A stretch of 10,325 nt of DNA from Rhodospirillaceae bacterium TMED167 (GCA_002170915.1 NHHQ01000094.1:8763-19087), one strand, 5' to 3'; counted from the first letter of the stretch, positions 1-6,580 are shown. Numbers and translations: made by a program. Notes: generated by a model not told the origin, from the letters alone.

Positions 1-728
1 GTAGAACAGAGTTTGGCATTAGAGATATGATCAAAATGGAACATGATCGAGTGAGGGCCGGAAACCCGGTAACCCAGATCCAGCGACTCCCGGAACAGAA
101 TGCTACACCCCAGGGACTTTTTCTCGGGATCCGTGGTTTCTTTTTTCCCTGTGTGAAGGACGCCGCCGAGGGAAAAGTCGAAGTAGAAATCCTGCCAGAA
201 ATCCCATTCCCAGGTCGCGCCAAGATAGCCTTGGCTCGTATTACCTGCGGAATTGATGGTGCCGCCAATATGAGGCCGGGGTGACCAAATCGGTTTGAGA
301 AAATCAGGCGAGGTAAATAAAAATTCAATGTTCGAATCGAAGCCGCTTTCTTTGTTCCGGCTGAAAGGTCCTTCGTCATGCACCATAACGCCGATCCGAG
401 CCTCGCTTAGCACCCCGCCCAACCCGGCGCCCAGCTTTCGCGCAGGCTTATCTGACATCGAGACGGCGGCTCCCCTGATCGGGACTGCACGCTGCGATGA
501 GACAGCCTTGCGCGTTGGATTCGCCTGGGGCAAGTCCGACACAGGGCGGACCACGGCCCCAACAGACTGTTCACCTAGACCAGGACCCGATTTGGCAAAA
601 GGATGAGGCTCGTTCAACAGAGTGGACATATCATAGACGGCACCCACCGTCCCAGCGGTTGCAGCACCGGCCCTCACCATCAGGACACCAGCAAAGACCA
701 GCGAATATATCCATCCCCCTTTTATCAC
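1..728 (-). CDS. PagL-like lipid A 3-O-deacylase (acyloxyacyl hydrolase family), 3' end cut by window edge
   Basis: Reading the minus strand from a GTG at 728 gives 242 residues with no stop before base 1, so the C-terminus lies outside the window. PagL enzymes are outer-membrane beta-barrels that remove the 3-O-linked acyl chain of lipid A. Seen: a hydrophobic signal-like segment (residues about 6-24, ending near ATAG), a leader of about 80 residues rich in Pro, Gly, Ala and Ser, then amphipathic strands from about residue 109 (EARIGVMVHDEGPF, GYLGATWEWDFW, FYFDFSLGGVLHTG). Near the cut end, HSIMFHFDHISNAKLC (226-241) matches the PagL catalytic neighbourhood: H234 and S236 would be the His and Ser of the His-Ser-Glu triad. 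The Glu, about 12 residues further on, is beyond the edge. The start is supported by GGGGAGGG about 8 bases upstream; the next in-frame Met is residue 17. It follows the PNPOx-like gene by 33 bases, probably in one transcript. The long leader is unusual, since classical PagL enters the barrel soon after the signal peptide. Confidence 0.83.
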   Translation of the reverse strand, partial: MIKGGWIYSLVFAGVLMVRAGAATAGTVGAVYDMSTLLNEPHPFAKSGPGLGEQSVGAVVRPVSDLPQANPTRKAVSSQRAVPIRGAAVSMSDKPARKLGAGLGGVLSEARIGVMVHDEGPFSRNKESGFDSNIEFLFTSPDFLKPIWSPRPHIGGTINSAGNTSQGYLGATWEWDFWQDFYFDFSLGGVLHTGKKETTDPEKKSLGCSILFRESLDLGYRVSGPHSIMFHFDHISNAKLCS

Positions 729-761
729 AACTTTACCCTCCCCTGTTTGCAGATATTTGGC

Positions 762-1199
762 TTAAGGCTCGGTCAACGGATCACCACTTAGATCCTCAGA
801 TCGCTCGATCTTTACCAGCACGGCAGACCCAGCTTTATCCGGATCCCGGTCCCTTTCCGGCTGTTTCATCTTGTCATAGACCCCGTCCCGGACTGCACCA
901 TCCAAATGCAATTCAGCAACTCCGTAAAAGCGAGCAATGCCACCTTTCGGGAGCGTGCCATCGTCACGAAGATCGGTGTTACGGAAATAAAACGTCAACT
1001 TTGTCCCATTCTGAACCGTGTCATGGGTCAGCCCACGCCCGCGGTCCCAAAATGCCAGGGTCTCGTCATCCCAAACAAGCACACTACCGCGCGGACTGAC
1101 CTGAGCATAGCCATCATCCAACGCAGTGCCTACAAGGATAACATTATTGGGAAAAGCATCATCAATATACGCCTGCAAATGGGTTGGTATTTTGGCCAT
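762..1199 (-). CDS. Pyridoxamine 5'-phosphate oxidase-like FMN-binding split-barrel protein
   Basis: This 145-residue cytoplasmic protein has the length and sequence pattern of the PNPOx-like flavin split-barrel superfamily. Seen: an N-terminal helix (PTHLQAYIDDAFP, residues 5-17), a first strand (NVILVGTALDDGYAQVSPRGS, about 19-39, with the P-x-G turn that leads towards the phosphate-binding region), then DDETLAFWDRGRGLTHDTVQN (44-64) and KLTFYFRN (67-74), and GGIARFYGVAELHLDG (86-101), all typical of the fold. Members bind FMN, F420 or haem and reduce or oxidise small substrates. The substrate cannot be read from the sequence, and this is not necessarily PdxH, which is longer. The start has an excellent AAGGAG five bases upstream. 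The TAA stop is followed after 33 bases by the PagL-like gene in the same reading frame, which suggests a bicistronic unit. Upstream lies a divergent intergenic region shared with the NIPSNAP gene. Confidence 0.85.
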   Translation of the reverse strand: MAKIPTHLQAYIDDAFPNNVILVGTALDDGYAQVSPRGSVLVWDDETLAFWDRGRGLTHDTVQNGTKLTFYFRNTDLRDDGTLPKGGIARFYGVAELHLDGAVRDGVYDKMKQPERDRDPDKAGSAVLVKIERSEDLSGDPLTEP

Positions 1200-1404
1200 T
1201 ACATCTCCTTGGCAGAACTTTGCGCAGAACTAAAAATAATTTGGTCGGCAGCCGTTGGCTGAGACTTCGCCCGAGCTACTGTTTTTGAATGTCCGTTATA
1301 TGGGGAATAAGCTTGCAGTTCAATTCAAGCGACCTAAAGTTTTTAAAACAAGGTCAGGATGGACTGTCGAAAATATAACGCTCTAATCGGATGGAGAATA
1401 TCAG
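1200..1404. promoter_or_regulatory. Divergent intergenic region between the PNPOx-like and NIPSNAP genes
   Basis: Both flanking genes are read outwards from this gap, so it should hold two promoters. Visible elements are the ribosome binding site of the PNPOx-like gene (minus strand AAGGAG, about 1205-1210), that of the NIPSNAP gene (GGAG, 1393-1396), an exact 8-base direct repeat GCAGAACT at 1212-1219 and 1224-1231, and a short hairpin CAGCC-gtt-GGCTG at 1249-1261. AT-rich stretches near 1231-1242 and 1340-1380 could hold -10 elements. I cannot assign a convincing -35/-10 pair. Confidence 0.45.
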
Positions 1405-2031
1405 ATGATCTATGAGGTCAGGACATATGATTTGATCGTGAGGGGGGTGCCAGACACTCTTAAAGCCTTTTCAGCCTGTATCGAGAAACGCCAAGAACTC
1501 TCCCCTCTTGTTGGTTTCTGGTTTACGGAAGTGGGGCCCTTGAACCAAATCGTTCATATTTGGAAATACGACGATGCCAACCATCGGGCAGAGATCCGGG
1601 CGGAAGCCGTCAAACACGATTGGTGGCCGCCCAAAATTCGGCCCTACCTTCTTCGCCAACATGTCGAGCTTTGCATACCATGGGATTTCTCACCCATTCC
1701 GGAACCGGGTGAACATGGCCCTTATTATGAAATGCGGAGTTATATGATCCAGCCGGGCTACATGCCGCAATCAAAGGAACGCTGGAAACAGGCAATTCAT
1801 GAACGCATGGAACGTTCTCCTATGTCCGTAGTAATGGAAACCGACATCGGTGACGCCAGTAAGATCATCCATATTTGGCCTTATGGGAGCCTGGACGAGC
1901 GCCAAGCTGTTCGAGATAAGGCTCTGGCGGACGGTCTTTGGCCCCCAGCGCCGAAACCAGGCGATGAGTTGGAGGTTCAAACCCAGGAAAACAAGATTAT
2001 GCTGCCCGCTCCATTCTCGCCAATGCGCTAA
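1405..2031 (+). CDS. NIPSNAP family protein with two tandem NIPSNAP (dimeric alpha-beta barrel) repeats
   Basis: The 208-residue product shows two copies of the NIPSNAP pattern. Copy one begins MIYEVRTYDL (1-10), continues with GFWFTEVGPLNQIVHIWKY (37-55) and ends at HDWWPPK (71-77). Copy two begins YYEMRSYMIQPG (107-118), continues with VVMETDIGDASKIIHIWPY (142-160) and ends at GLWPP (177-181). The repeated hallmarks are the opening E-[VM]-R-[TS]-Y strand, the HIW strand in the middle, a following helix rich in Arg and Ala (RAEIRAEAVK and RQAVRDKALA), and the W-P-P element. NIPSNAP domains adopt a ferredoxin-like dimeric barrel. Bacterial members have no settled function, and some are linked to small-molecule degradation operons. 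No signal peptide is seen, so it is probably cytoplasmic. The start is supported by GGAG eight bases upstream. It appears monocistronic: divergent from the PNPOx-like gene and convergent with the next gene. Confidence 0.9.
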   Translation: MIYEVRTYDLIVRGVPDTLKAFSACIEKRQELSPLVGFWFTEVGPLNQIVHIWKYDDANHRAEIRAEAVKHDWWPPKIRPYLLRQHVELCIPWDFSPIPEPGEHGPYYEMRSYMIQPGYMPQSKERWKQAIHERMERSPMSVVMETDIGDASKIIHIWPYGSLDERQAVRDKALADGLWPPAPKPGDELEVQTQENKIMLPAPFSPMR

Positions 2032-2067
2032 AAGCCCCTGGCAACACGACCATGAAATCAGCCGGTA

Positions 2068-2280
2068 TTAGCTAACCACAAGAGATCGGGGCATCATATG
2101 GCGAACGCGCTCCAAATGCTTGGCAACCGGGTCGTATTTGCGCCATCTTTCCTGTTCCGCGAAGGCCTGCTTATACGCATCGGCCTTCGAAGTATGAACG
2201 CCCATCACTTGATGGGCGTTGGCTACATCTCTGACGACCCACCGTCCATCGGCGGTATCATAATGGACTGAATAACGCAT
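2068..2280 (-). CDS. Small hypothetical protein, 70 residues, DUF2188-like pattern
   Basis: I do not recognise a named family with certainty. The first half reads as short strands with a turn (YSVHYDTADGRWVVRD, residues 3-18), then VMGVHTSKADAYKQAFAEQERW (25-46), in which a strand is followed by a helix beginning at a Ser-Lys-Ala-Asp-Ala cap. This resembles small beta-beta-beta-alpha proteins such as DUF2188, where a Trp-x-Val strand precedes a T-K-A-E-A helix; the match is by eye and is an inference. The C-terminal part (47-70) is charged, then ends in a short hydrophobic tail. There is no signal peptide or membrane segment. The start has AGGGGAG about seven bases upstream, which strongly supports translation. 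It lies 116 bases downstream of the AEC transporter on the same strand, with a possible promoter of its own, and is convergent with the NIPSNAP gene. Confidence 0.72.
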   Translation of the reverse strand: MRYSVHYDTADGRWVVRDVANAHQVMGVHTSKADAYKQAFAEQERWRKYDPVAKHLERVRHMMPRSLVVS

Positions 2281-2312
2281 TCTGCGGTCTCCCCTGAAAT
2301 CTTAGGGTAATT

Positions 2313-2342
2313 CATATAGCGAGAAGCTTTAAAAATTGTGAA
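2313..2342 (-). promoter_or_regulatory. Candidate promoter for the 70-residue hypothetical gene
   Basis: On the minus strand TTCACA (bases 2342-2337) resembles a -35 box (five of six matches to TTGACA) and TATATG (2318-2313) a -10 box (four of six), with an 18-base spacer. The -10 element lies about 33 bases upstream of the ATG. A perfect 10-base palindrome AACGCGCGTT (2341-2350) overlaps the outer edge of the -35 box and could be an operator. This is weak sequence evidence only. Confidence 0.3.
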
Positions 2343-2396
2343 CGCGCGTTGTCCGTGAGCCTTCTAACAAATGGGCTATTAAGGTTCCCAGATTAA

Positions 2397-3353
2397 CTAG
2401 ACTTCTATGTGCTGCGCCAAATAGCTTGCCAGAAGTGTGACAGAAATCAAAGATAATGCCGTCGAGACAAGAACAGACAAAGAGGCCCTACCCACATGGG
2501 CGCCATACGCCTCAGCGATGAGATATAGATTGGCACCCATCGGCATGCTGGCCGCCAAGATGCCGGTGGCCCACCAAATTGGATCCAGGTCCGGGATGAG
2601 GGATAGGAAGATCAGCATAATGATGGGGTAAAGGCAGAGTTTTTGAACGATCATCGCCGCGGCTTCTCCCCTGCGCTCCGTGCCACGACGCTGGGCAAGA
2701 GAGCCCCCCAAGGCAAATAAGGCACAAGGAATGCCGGCCGCGCCGGTCAGATCGATGAAGTTCTCCAGGGTGCTGGGCGGCGAGATTTCCGCAAGCCCTG
2801 CTGCCCCTCCCAACGCCAACCCTAACAACAGCGGATTTCGGGCGACCGCCGATACTCCTTTCCAAAACGCCGGCGCGAAACGGTACGAACCCGTGCCCGC
2901 GCCGGACTTAATAATTTCGAGGACGATAATTGTGATCGGCATCAGGACAATCGCATCAACGGCAACAATGATAGTAATGGGCAAGGTGGCCGCCGGGCCA
3001 AAGACATCTATTATGATGGGCAACCCAATGATTGCCATATTGCCGAACGATGTGGACATGCCATGAATGCTTTGTCCGCCTAACGACGAGCCGAACATGA
3101 ACCGGGACACCGCCATCCCGAGGACATAGGCAGCAAGTCCGGCGCCCGTCCAATGTAAAAAGAAACGCCCATTAAACCCGTCGCCAAAATCTAGTTCTGA
3201 CATGAGTTTGAACATTAAAACAGGGAGCGCGACAAAAAAGGCGAAATTCGCAATCCCCCTCACTCCGTCCGCCGAGAGAAGACCCTTTCGGAAAGTTATA
3301 AAGCCAGCGAGCACTAGCGCAAAGAGAGGCAGGGTGACGGTCAAGACTGTCAT
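2397..3353 (-). CDS. AEC (auxin efflux carrier) family transporter
   Basis: This 318-residue protein is hydrophobic over most of its length, with about ten predicted membrane helices in two halves, and has the usual length of the bacterial AEC family. Recognisable family signatures: the first helix and FRKGLLS turn (residues 5-27), ALPVLMF (42-48), SFGNMAIIGLPI (102-113, the conserved G-N-x-x-x-x-G-x-P crossover element of the first half), NPLLLGLALGG (173-183), FALGGSLA (213-220), and MPMGANLYLIAEAYG (270-284), followed by a last helix (295-312). Bacterial members export or take up small organic anions such as malate or malonate; the substrate cannot be deduced here. The ATG has only a weak GGA-type ribosome binding site. 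No adjacent metabolic gene indicates a substrate. The next gene on this strand is the 70-residue hypothetical, 116 bases downstream. Confidence 0.92.
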   Translation of the reverse strand: MTVLTVTLPLFALVLAGFITFRKGLLSADGVRGIANFAFFVALPVLMFKLMSELDFGDGFNGRFFLHWTGAGLAAYVLGMAVSRFMFGSSLGGQSIHGMSTSFGNMAIIGLPIIIDVFGPAATLPITIIVAVDAIVLMPITIIVLEIIKSGAGTGSYRFAPAFWKGVSAVARNPLLLGLALGGAAGLAEISPPSTLENFIDLTGAAGIPCALFALGGSLAQRRGTERRGEAAAMIVQKLCLYPIIMLIFLSLIPDLDPIWWATGILAASMPMGANLYLIAEAYGAHVGRASLSVLVSTALSLISVTLLASYLAQHIEV

Positions 3354-3680
3354 CGCGATAATCCGGTTGTACGGTTACGACATTCGCCGCAACATTTAAC
3401 TGTTTCACATCGACATTAAAAGCTCTCTGCTTCCAAGATCCGGGATCAATTCCGAAACGCTTTAGGAGCCATAATGGCCGATCAACGACAATGAATCGCA
3501 ACAGCTACCATTTTGCGGGATGGTTGTTTTGATGGTCACACTGAAACCTGTTGAAATGCTTGCGTAGGCTCTCCCACCGTCATTTATTCGCCCCAGCACA
3601 TTGATGGCATTGAAACTAAGGCCAACAAGCGACTTTATTACACCAACCCCGATAAACCGAGAAATATGAATCGCGCGGTG
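3354..3680. other. Intergenic stretch of 327 bases, no gene seen
   Basis: This lies between the start of the AEC gene and the end of the YHYH gene, both on the minus strand. It should contain the promoter of the AEC gene and the terminator of the YHYH gene, but I see neither a clear hairpin with a T-tract nor a convincing -35/-10 pair. Open frames here are short, or mainly overlap the AEC gene in another frame. Confidence 0.5.
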
Positions 3681-4748
3681 TTAACGTGGTGGTGGTCGAT
3701 GTCCGGGCCCGTGTCCACCCGGACCGGGGCCACCAGGGCCATGCCCACCTGGACCGTGCCCCGGTCCCGTACCCCCACGTCGCGGACAATCGGCGGGCTT
3801 ACGACCAGGTTTACCAGATGGTCCACCACCACCCCGCATGTTAAAACTGGAGTCAGGGGAACCAACAAAACAGCGAGGTATAATTGGCCAACTAGAGGTT
3901 AAGAAATACGCATAGGTTCCATTCGGAAAATCCGGCGTAACAGTATCCATGCCATTACATTTATCCAGGTCACCTGACTTTTCAACGTACTCATAATCCG
4001 CAATAAATGCGCCGTCGTAGGCTCCCTTCGGACTTGACCATCCACCAGGCCGCTCTCCCGTTTTCAGCCTAAAACTCGACTTAATTTTTTTGATACCCCC
4101 AGCTGCGCTTTTTTTATCTACAAAACCGTAAAGAGCATAAATCGGGAAGCCATCCGCTGCCCATCCAATTATTTTGGAATGTGAAGTCTCCGCGATGCCC
4201 TCTTTTTCCATTAATCCCATGGGCAAACCATGATAATGATATTTGCCGCCAGGCTGAACATGAGCCCGGCTCTCATCTGGCCCTAATGGAACGGCCCCTG
4301 ACAAAGCTTCGTAACGCCACTCAGAGTCACGATATCCTTTCCACCATTCGGCAGCTAGTGGCTCAAAAGGCACTCCATTTACCGCAACCCCGAATGCCCA
4401 ACCAGAGTCTAGCTCAGAGGGACGCCAGCTTTTCGATGGTTTTGTGGTAACCTCAAACTTAAAACTTTGTTCCGCAATTTGATGCGGATTACCGCAATTG
4501 GGAAACCTGCCCACTAAATGATTGGGTATCCCATTCGACTTTATCATCCGCTCATCATCATCAATCTCAATCGTTACTTGGGAAGCTATGTTGAGCTCGA
4601 TGTTCGATGGTTCGAATTTTACCGGTTTGGTAGTTATCGCCGTGTGTGCCCTCGTAGGCGGCCCTCCTCCCCCACCGTGATCCCTTGCTAAAGTTTCTAA
4701 TGATGAAAAACAAACTGCAGTAAAAATCAAAGCAATAACTATTCTCAT
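3681..4748 (-). CDS. Exported YHYH domain-containing protein with Gly/His/Pro-rich C-terminal tail
   Basis: The 355-residue product starts with a typical signal peptide (Arg at 2, hydrophobic 3-16, likely cleavage after ETLA near residue 21), so it is expected in the periplasm or outside. A short Gly-run (25-29) is followed by the YHYH domain: W-A-F-G-V-A-V-N-G-V-P-F (117-128), the name-giving YHYHG (170-174), GWAADGFPIYALYG (195-208), DGAFIADYEY (245-254), DKCNG (262-266) and NGTYAYFLTSSWPIIPRCFVG (276-296). The family is widespread in bacteria and of unknown biochemical role; the conserved His and Asp residues suggest metal binding (inference). Cysteines at 85, 264 and 293 may form disulphides. 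After 305 the protein becomes low complexity, containing GPGGHGPG twice (331-338 and 341-348), and ends HRPPPR. GAAGG-like AGAAGG lies about eight bases before the ATG. It is divergent from the photolyase gene. Confidence 0.9.
   Translation of the reverse strand: MRIVIALIFTAVCFSSLETLARDHGGGGGPPTRAHTAITTKPVKFEPSNIELNIASQVTIEIDDDERMIKSNGIPNHLVGRFPNCGNPHQIAEQSFKFEVTTKPSKSWRPSELDSGWAFGVAVNGVPFEPLAAEWWKGYRDSEWRYEALSGAVPLGPDESRAHVQPGGKYHYHGLPMGLMEKEGIAETSHSKIIGWAADGFPIYALYGFVDKKSAAGGIKKIKSSFRLKTGERPGGWSSPKGAYDGAFIADYEYVEKSGDLDKCNGMDTVTPDFPNGTYAYFLTSSWPIIPRCFVGSPDSSFNMRGGGGPSGKPGRKPADCPRRGGTGPGHGPGGHGPGGPGPGGHGPGHRPPPR
3687..3775 (-). repeat. Low-complexity G+C-rich coding repeat in the tail of the YHYH gene
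   Basis: The segment encodes the Gly/Pro/His tail (about residues 325-353 of the YHYH protein). At protein level the octapeptide GPGGHGPG occurs twice, separated by GP, with degenerate flanking copies (GTGPGH, GPGHRPPP). At DNA level it is a run of imperfect GGNCCNGG-type units that differs sharply from the AT-rich body of the same gene. Such repeats vary in copy number by slippage. Confidence 0.7.
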
Positions 4749-4930
4749 AACGCGGACCTTCTTTGGTGGAATTCTCTAAGCGAACGGTAAAACGGTTTTC
4801 TACGCGCACCAAACCACAGGTAACAAAAAAATATAATCCCAGCAATCTCAGACGCTTGATCAATGCTCTCTGGAAAATTATGGCAGTGTGCGCAACGATT
4901 AGATTGGTCAGTCTTGCCGCTATAAGTCAT
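4745..4930 (-). CDS. Doubtful small ORF with a CxxCH motif, overlapping the YHYH start by ATGA
   Basis: An open frame of 61 residues from ATG 4930 (66 from an earlier GTG at 4945) ends with a TGA that overlaps the ATG of the YHYH gene in the classic ATGA arrangement of translationally coupled genes. It contains C-A-H-C-H near its start, formally a haem-c attachment motif, and a hydrophobic stretch IAGIIFFCYLWF. Against it: there is no signal peptide before the CxxCH, no recognisable ribosome binding site before either start, and a basic tail with no family resemblance. The CxxCH may be chance. I list it because of the overlap, but consider it more likely non-coding leader sequence of the YHYH gene. 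Confidence 0.2.
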   Translation of the reverse strand: MTYSGKTDQSNRCAHCHNFPESIDQASEIAGIIFFCYLWFGARRKPFYRSLREFHQRRSAL

Positions 4931-5048
4931 GGGTCTAAAATTCACTGTAAATTTCTGAGAGGATGACGCCTAGCGTTGAGAGCGGACGCTGATTTAGTCC
5001 CTCCCTGGTTTCTTTGATCTGAAAAGCAGTAAAAGCCGTAGCCAGATT

Positions 5049-6578
5049 ATGCTTACAGGAATAAATGTGGTGTGGTTTAAACGTGATCTAAGAGTTACAG
5101 ATCACTTGCCTTTTACCGAAGCTGCACTAGGTGGCCCTGTACTGCCGGTTTACATTGTCGAACCTATCTATTGGCACCTGCCAGACACGTCAGCCAGGCA
5201 ATGGGCATTTACGGCAGAATGTCTTCGTGATCTCCAGGACACTCTTAGGGAACTCGGGCTACCGTTGATCATTCGGACCGGCGATGTTGTCTCCATTTTA
5301 GCCGACGTCCACGCGCGTTTCGGGGTCAAGGCACTCTCTAGCCATGAAGAGACCGGAAATACCTGGACCTTTGAACGCGATAAACGAGTGGCTCGTTGGT
5401 TAAAAAAAAATCACATCAGATGGGCCCAGTACCCTCAATTTGGCGTGGTTCGAGGGTTAGACGAGAGAGATGGATGGGCATCGAAATGGGACACTTTTAT
5501 GGCATTGCCGCCAATTACGCTGCCTGCGGAAGTGAAGAGTGGGCCAGATCTTAAATCTGATCCCATACCAACCGTGGACATGTTGGGACTAGCAGCGGAT
5601 CCTTGCCCCAACCGGCAATTAGGCGGTCGGGTAGAAGGTTTGCGAATTCTCAAAGATTTTCTGGATACTCGGGGCCAAGCTTATCATCAGGAGATGTCCA
5701 GCCCTAACAGTGCGTTTGATGGCTGTTCCAGATTGTCACCCTATTTGGCTTATGGTGCCCTATCAATGCGTGAAGTTGTTCAGGCAACACGCAAGAGAGC
5801 CGGCGAAATGCGCCGGAAGAGCAGATCTGAATCTGGAACATGGGGTCCCGCCCTAAGAGCCTTTTCCGCAAGGCTACACTGGCACTGTCATTTTATCCAA
5901 AAATTGGAAGATGACCCCAGCTTCGAATATTCCAATGTCCACAAAGGCTTCGATGACATGCGGGATGAAAAAGACGTGGATGTGGAGCGACTGAAAGCGT
6001 GGACGACCGGTCATACCGGATATCCTTTCGTTGATGCGTGCATGCGCGCATTAAATCAAACAGGTTGGTTAAATTTCAGGATGCGCGCGATGTTAACATC
6101 CTTCGCCTCTTACCAGCTCTGGCTCCATTGGCGCGAAACCGGTCTATGTCTGGCGCGAAAATTCACAGATTACGAACCAGGCATTCATTGGAACCAGGTT
6201 CAAATGCAAAGTGGTACCACCGGCATAAACACCGTCCGGATCTATAACCCAGTGAAACAAAGTCACGATCAAGATGCGGGCGGTCAATTTATTCGCCAGT
6301 GGGTGCCGGAACTGAAAACAGTAAATGATGAATTCATCCATGAGCCGTGGACCATGACACTAATGGAACAGAAAATGACGCGATGCATAATTGGGGAAGA
6401 TTATCCTGAGAGAGTCGTAGACCATGTAGACGCCGCACGCTTTGCCCGGACAACCATTTTTGCCCGGCGAAAAACACAAGGGTTCCTGGACGAGGCCGAA
6501 CATATTCACCAGAAGCATGGCAGCCGGAAAAAAGCCCCGGCAAAAAAGGCCCTAGGTAAAAAACGCTTGAGTTTCTAA
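5049..6578 (+). CDS. Cryptochrome/photolyase family FAD-binding protein (deoxyribodipyrimidine photolyase-like)
   Basis: The 509-residue protein has the full two-domain photolyase architecture: an N-terminal Rossmann-like antenna domain (INVVWFKRDLRVTDHLPFTEA, about residues 5-25, to about 135) and a C-terminal helical FAD domain (about 200-480). Photolyases use blue light and FAD to split UV-induced pyrimidine dimers. Seen: RLSPYLAYGALSMREV (228-243), W-T-T-G-H-T-G-Y-P-F-V-D-A (318-330), NFRMRAMLTSF (342-352), HWRETG (360-365), RIYNPVKQ (397-404) and FIRQWVPEL (414-422). W318 and W361 match two Trp of the E. coli electron-transfer triad. The third, FAD-proximal Trp position aligns with N382 (W381 is next to it), and the segment reads HWNQVQMQSGTTGIN instead of the usual N-N-G-G-W-Q-W. 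The substrate-contact Glu expected before the LxWREF element is also absent (ARLHWHCHF, 274-282). A Lys/Ala-rich tail follows (493-506). No clear ribosome binding site precedes the ATG; GTG at 5067 has AGGA six bases upstream, but would remove part of the first strand. Confidence 0.88.
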   Translation: MLTGINVVWFKRDLRVTDHLPFTEAALGGPVLPVYIVEPIYWHLPDTSARQWAFTAECLRDLQDTLRELGLPLIIRTGDVVSILADVHARFGVKALSSHEETGNTWTFERDKRVARWLKKNHIRWAQYPQFGVVRGLDERDGWASKWDTFMALPPITLPAEVKSGPDLKSDPIPTVDMLGLAADPCPNRQLGGRVEGLRILKDFLDTRGQAYHQEMSSPNSAFDGCSRLSPYLAYGALSMREVVQATRKRAGEMRRKSRSESGTWGPALRAFSARLHWHCHFIQKLEDDPSFEYSNVHKGFDDMRDEKDVDVERLKAWTTGHTGYPFVDACMRALNQTGWLNFRMRAMLTSFASYQLWLHWRETGLCLARKFTDYEPGIHWNQVQMQSGTTGINTVRIYNPVKQSHDQDAGGQFIRQWVPELKTVNDEFIHEPWTMTLMEQKMTRCIIGEDYPERVVDHVDAARFARTTIFARRKTQGFLDEAEHIHQKHGSRKKAPAKKALGKKRLSF

Positions 6579-6580
6579 TT

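Noticed and set aside
497..1099. 200-codon open frame on the plus strand
   Set aside because: It is antisense to the PagL-like and PNPOx-like genes, has a Pro/His/Arg/Ser-rich composition typical of shadow frames, and has no family pattern.
3172..3501. 109-codon minus-strand frame beginning upstream of the AEC gene
   Set aside because: More than half overlaps the N-terminal coding part of the well-supported AEC gene in another frame; the unique 50 residues show no recognisable domain.
3354..3680. Terminator for the YHYH gene
   Set aside because: I looked for a hairpin followed by T residues on the minus strand and found none that was convincing.
4567..4863. 98-codon minus-strand frame with a signal-like N-terminus (TTG start)
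   Set aside because: It overlaps the YHYH gene for most of its length in another frame, and the hydrophobic start is explained by AT-rich leader DNA.
4972..4990. Inverted repeat AGCGT/ACGCT in the YHYH-photolyase divergent region
   Set aside because: A five-pair stem is too short to call an operator or terminator without further support.
5049..6578. Assignment of the photolyase to the NewPHL or DASH classes
   Set aside because: NewPHL proteins have an inverted topology with the catalytic domain first, whereas this protein has the normal antenna domain first. The DASH signature around the flavin is not present.
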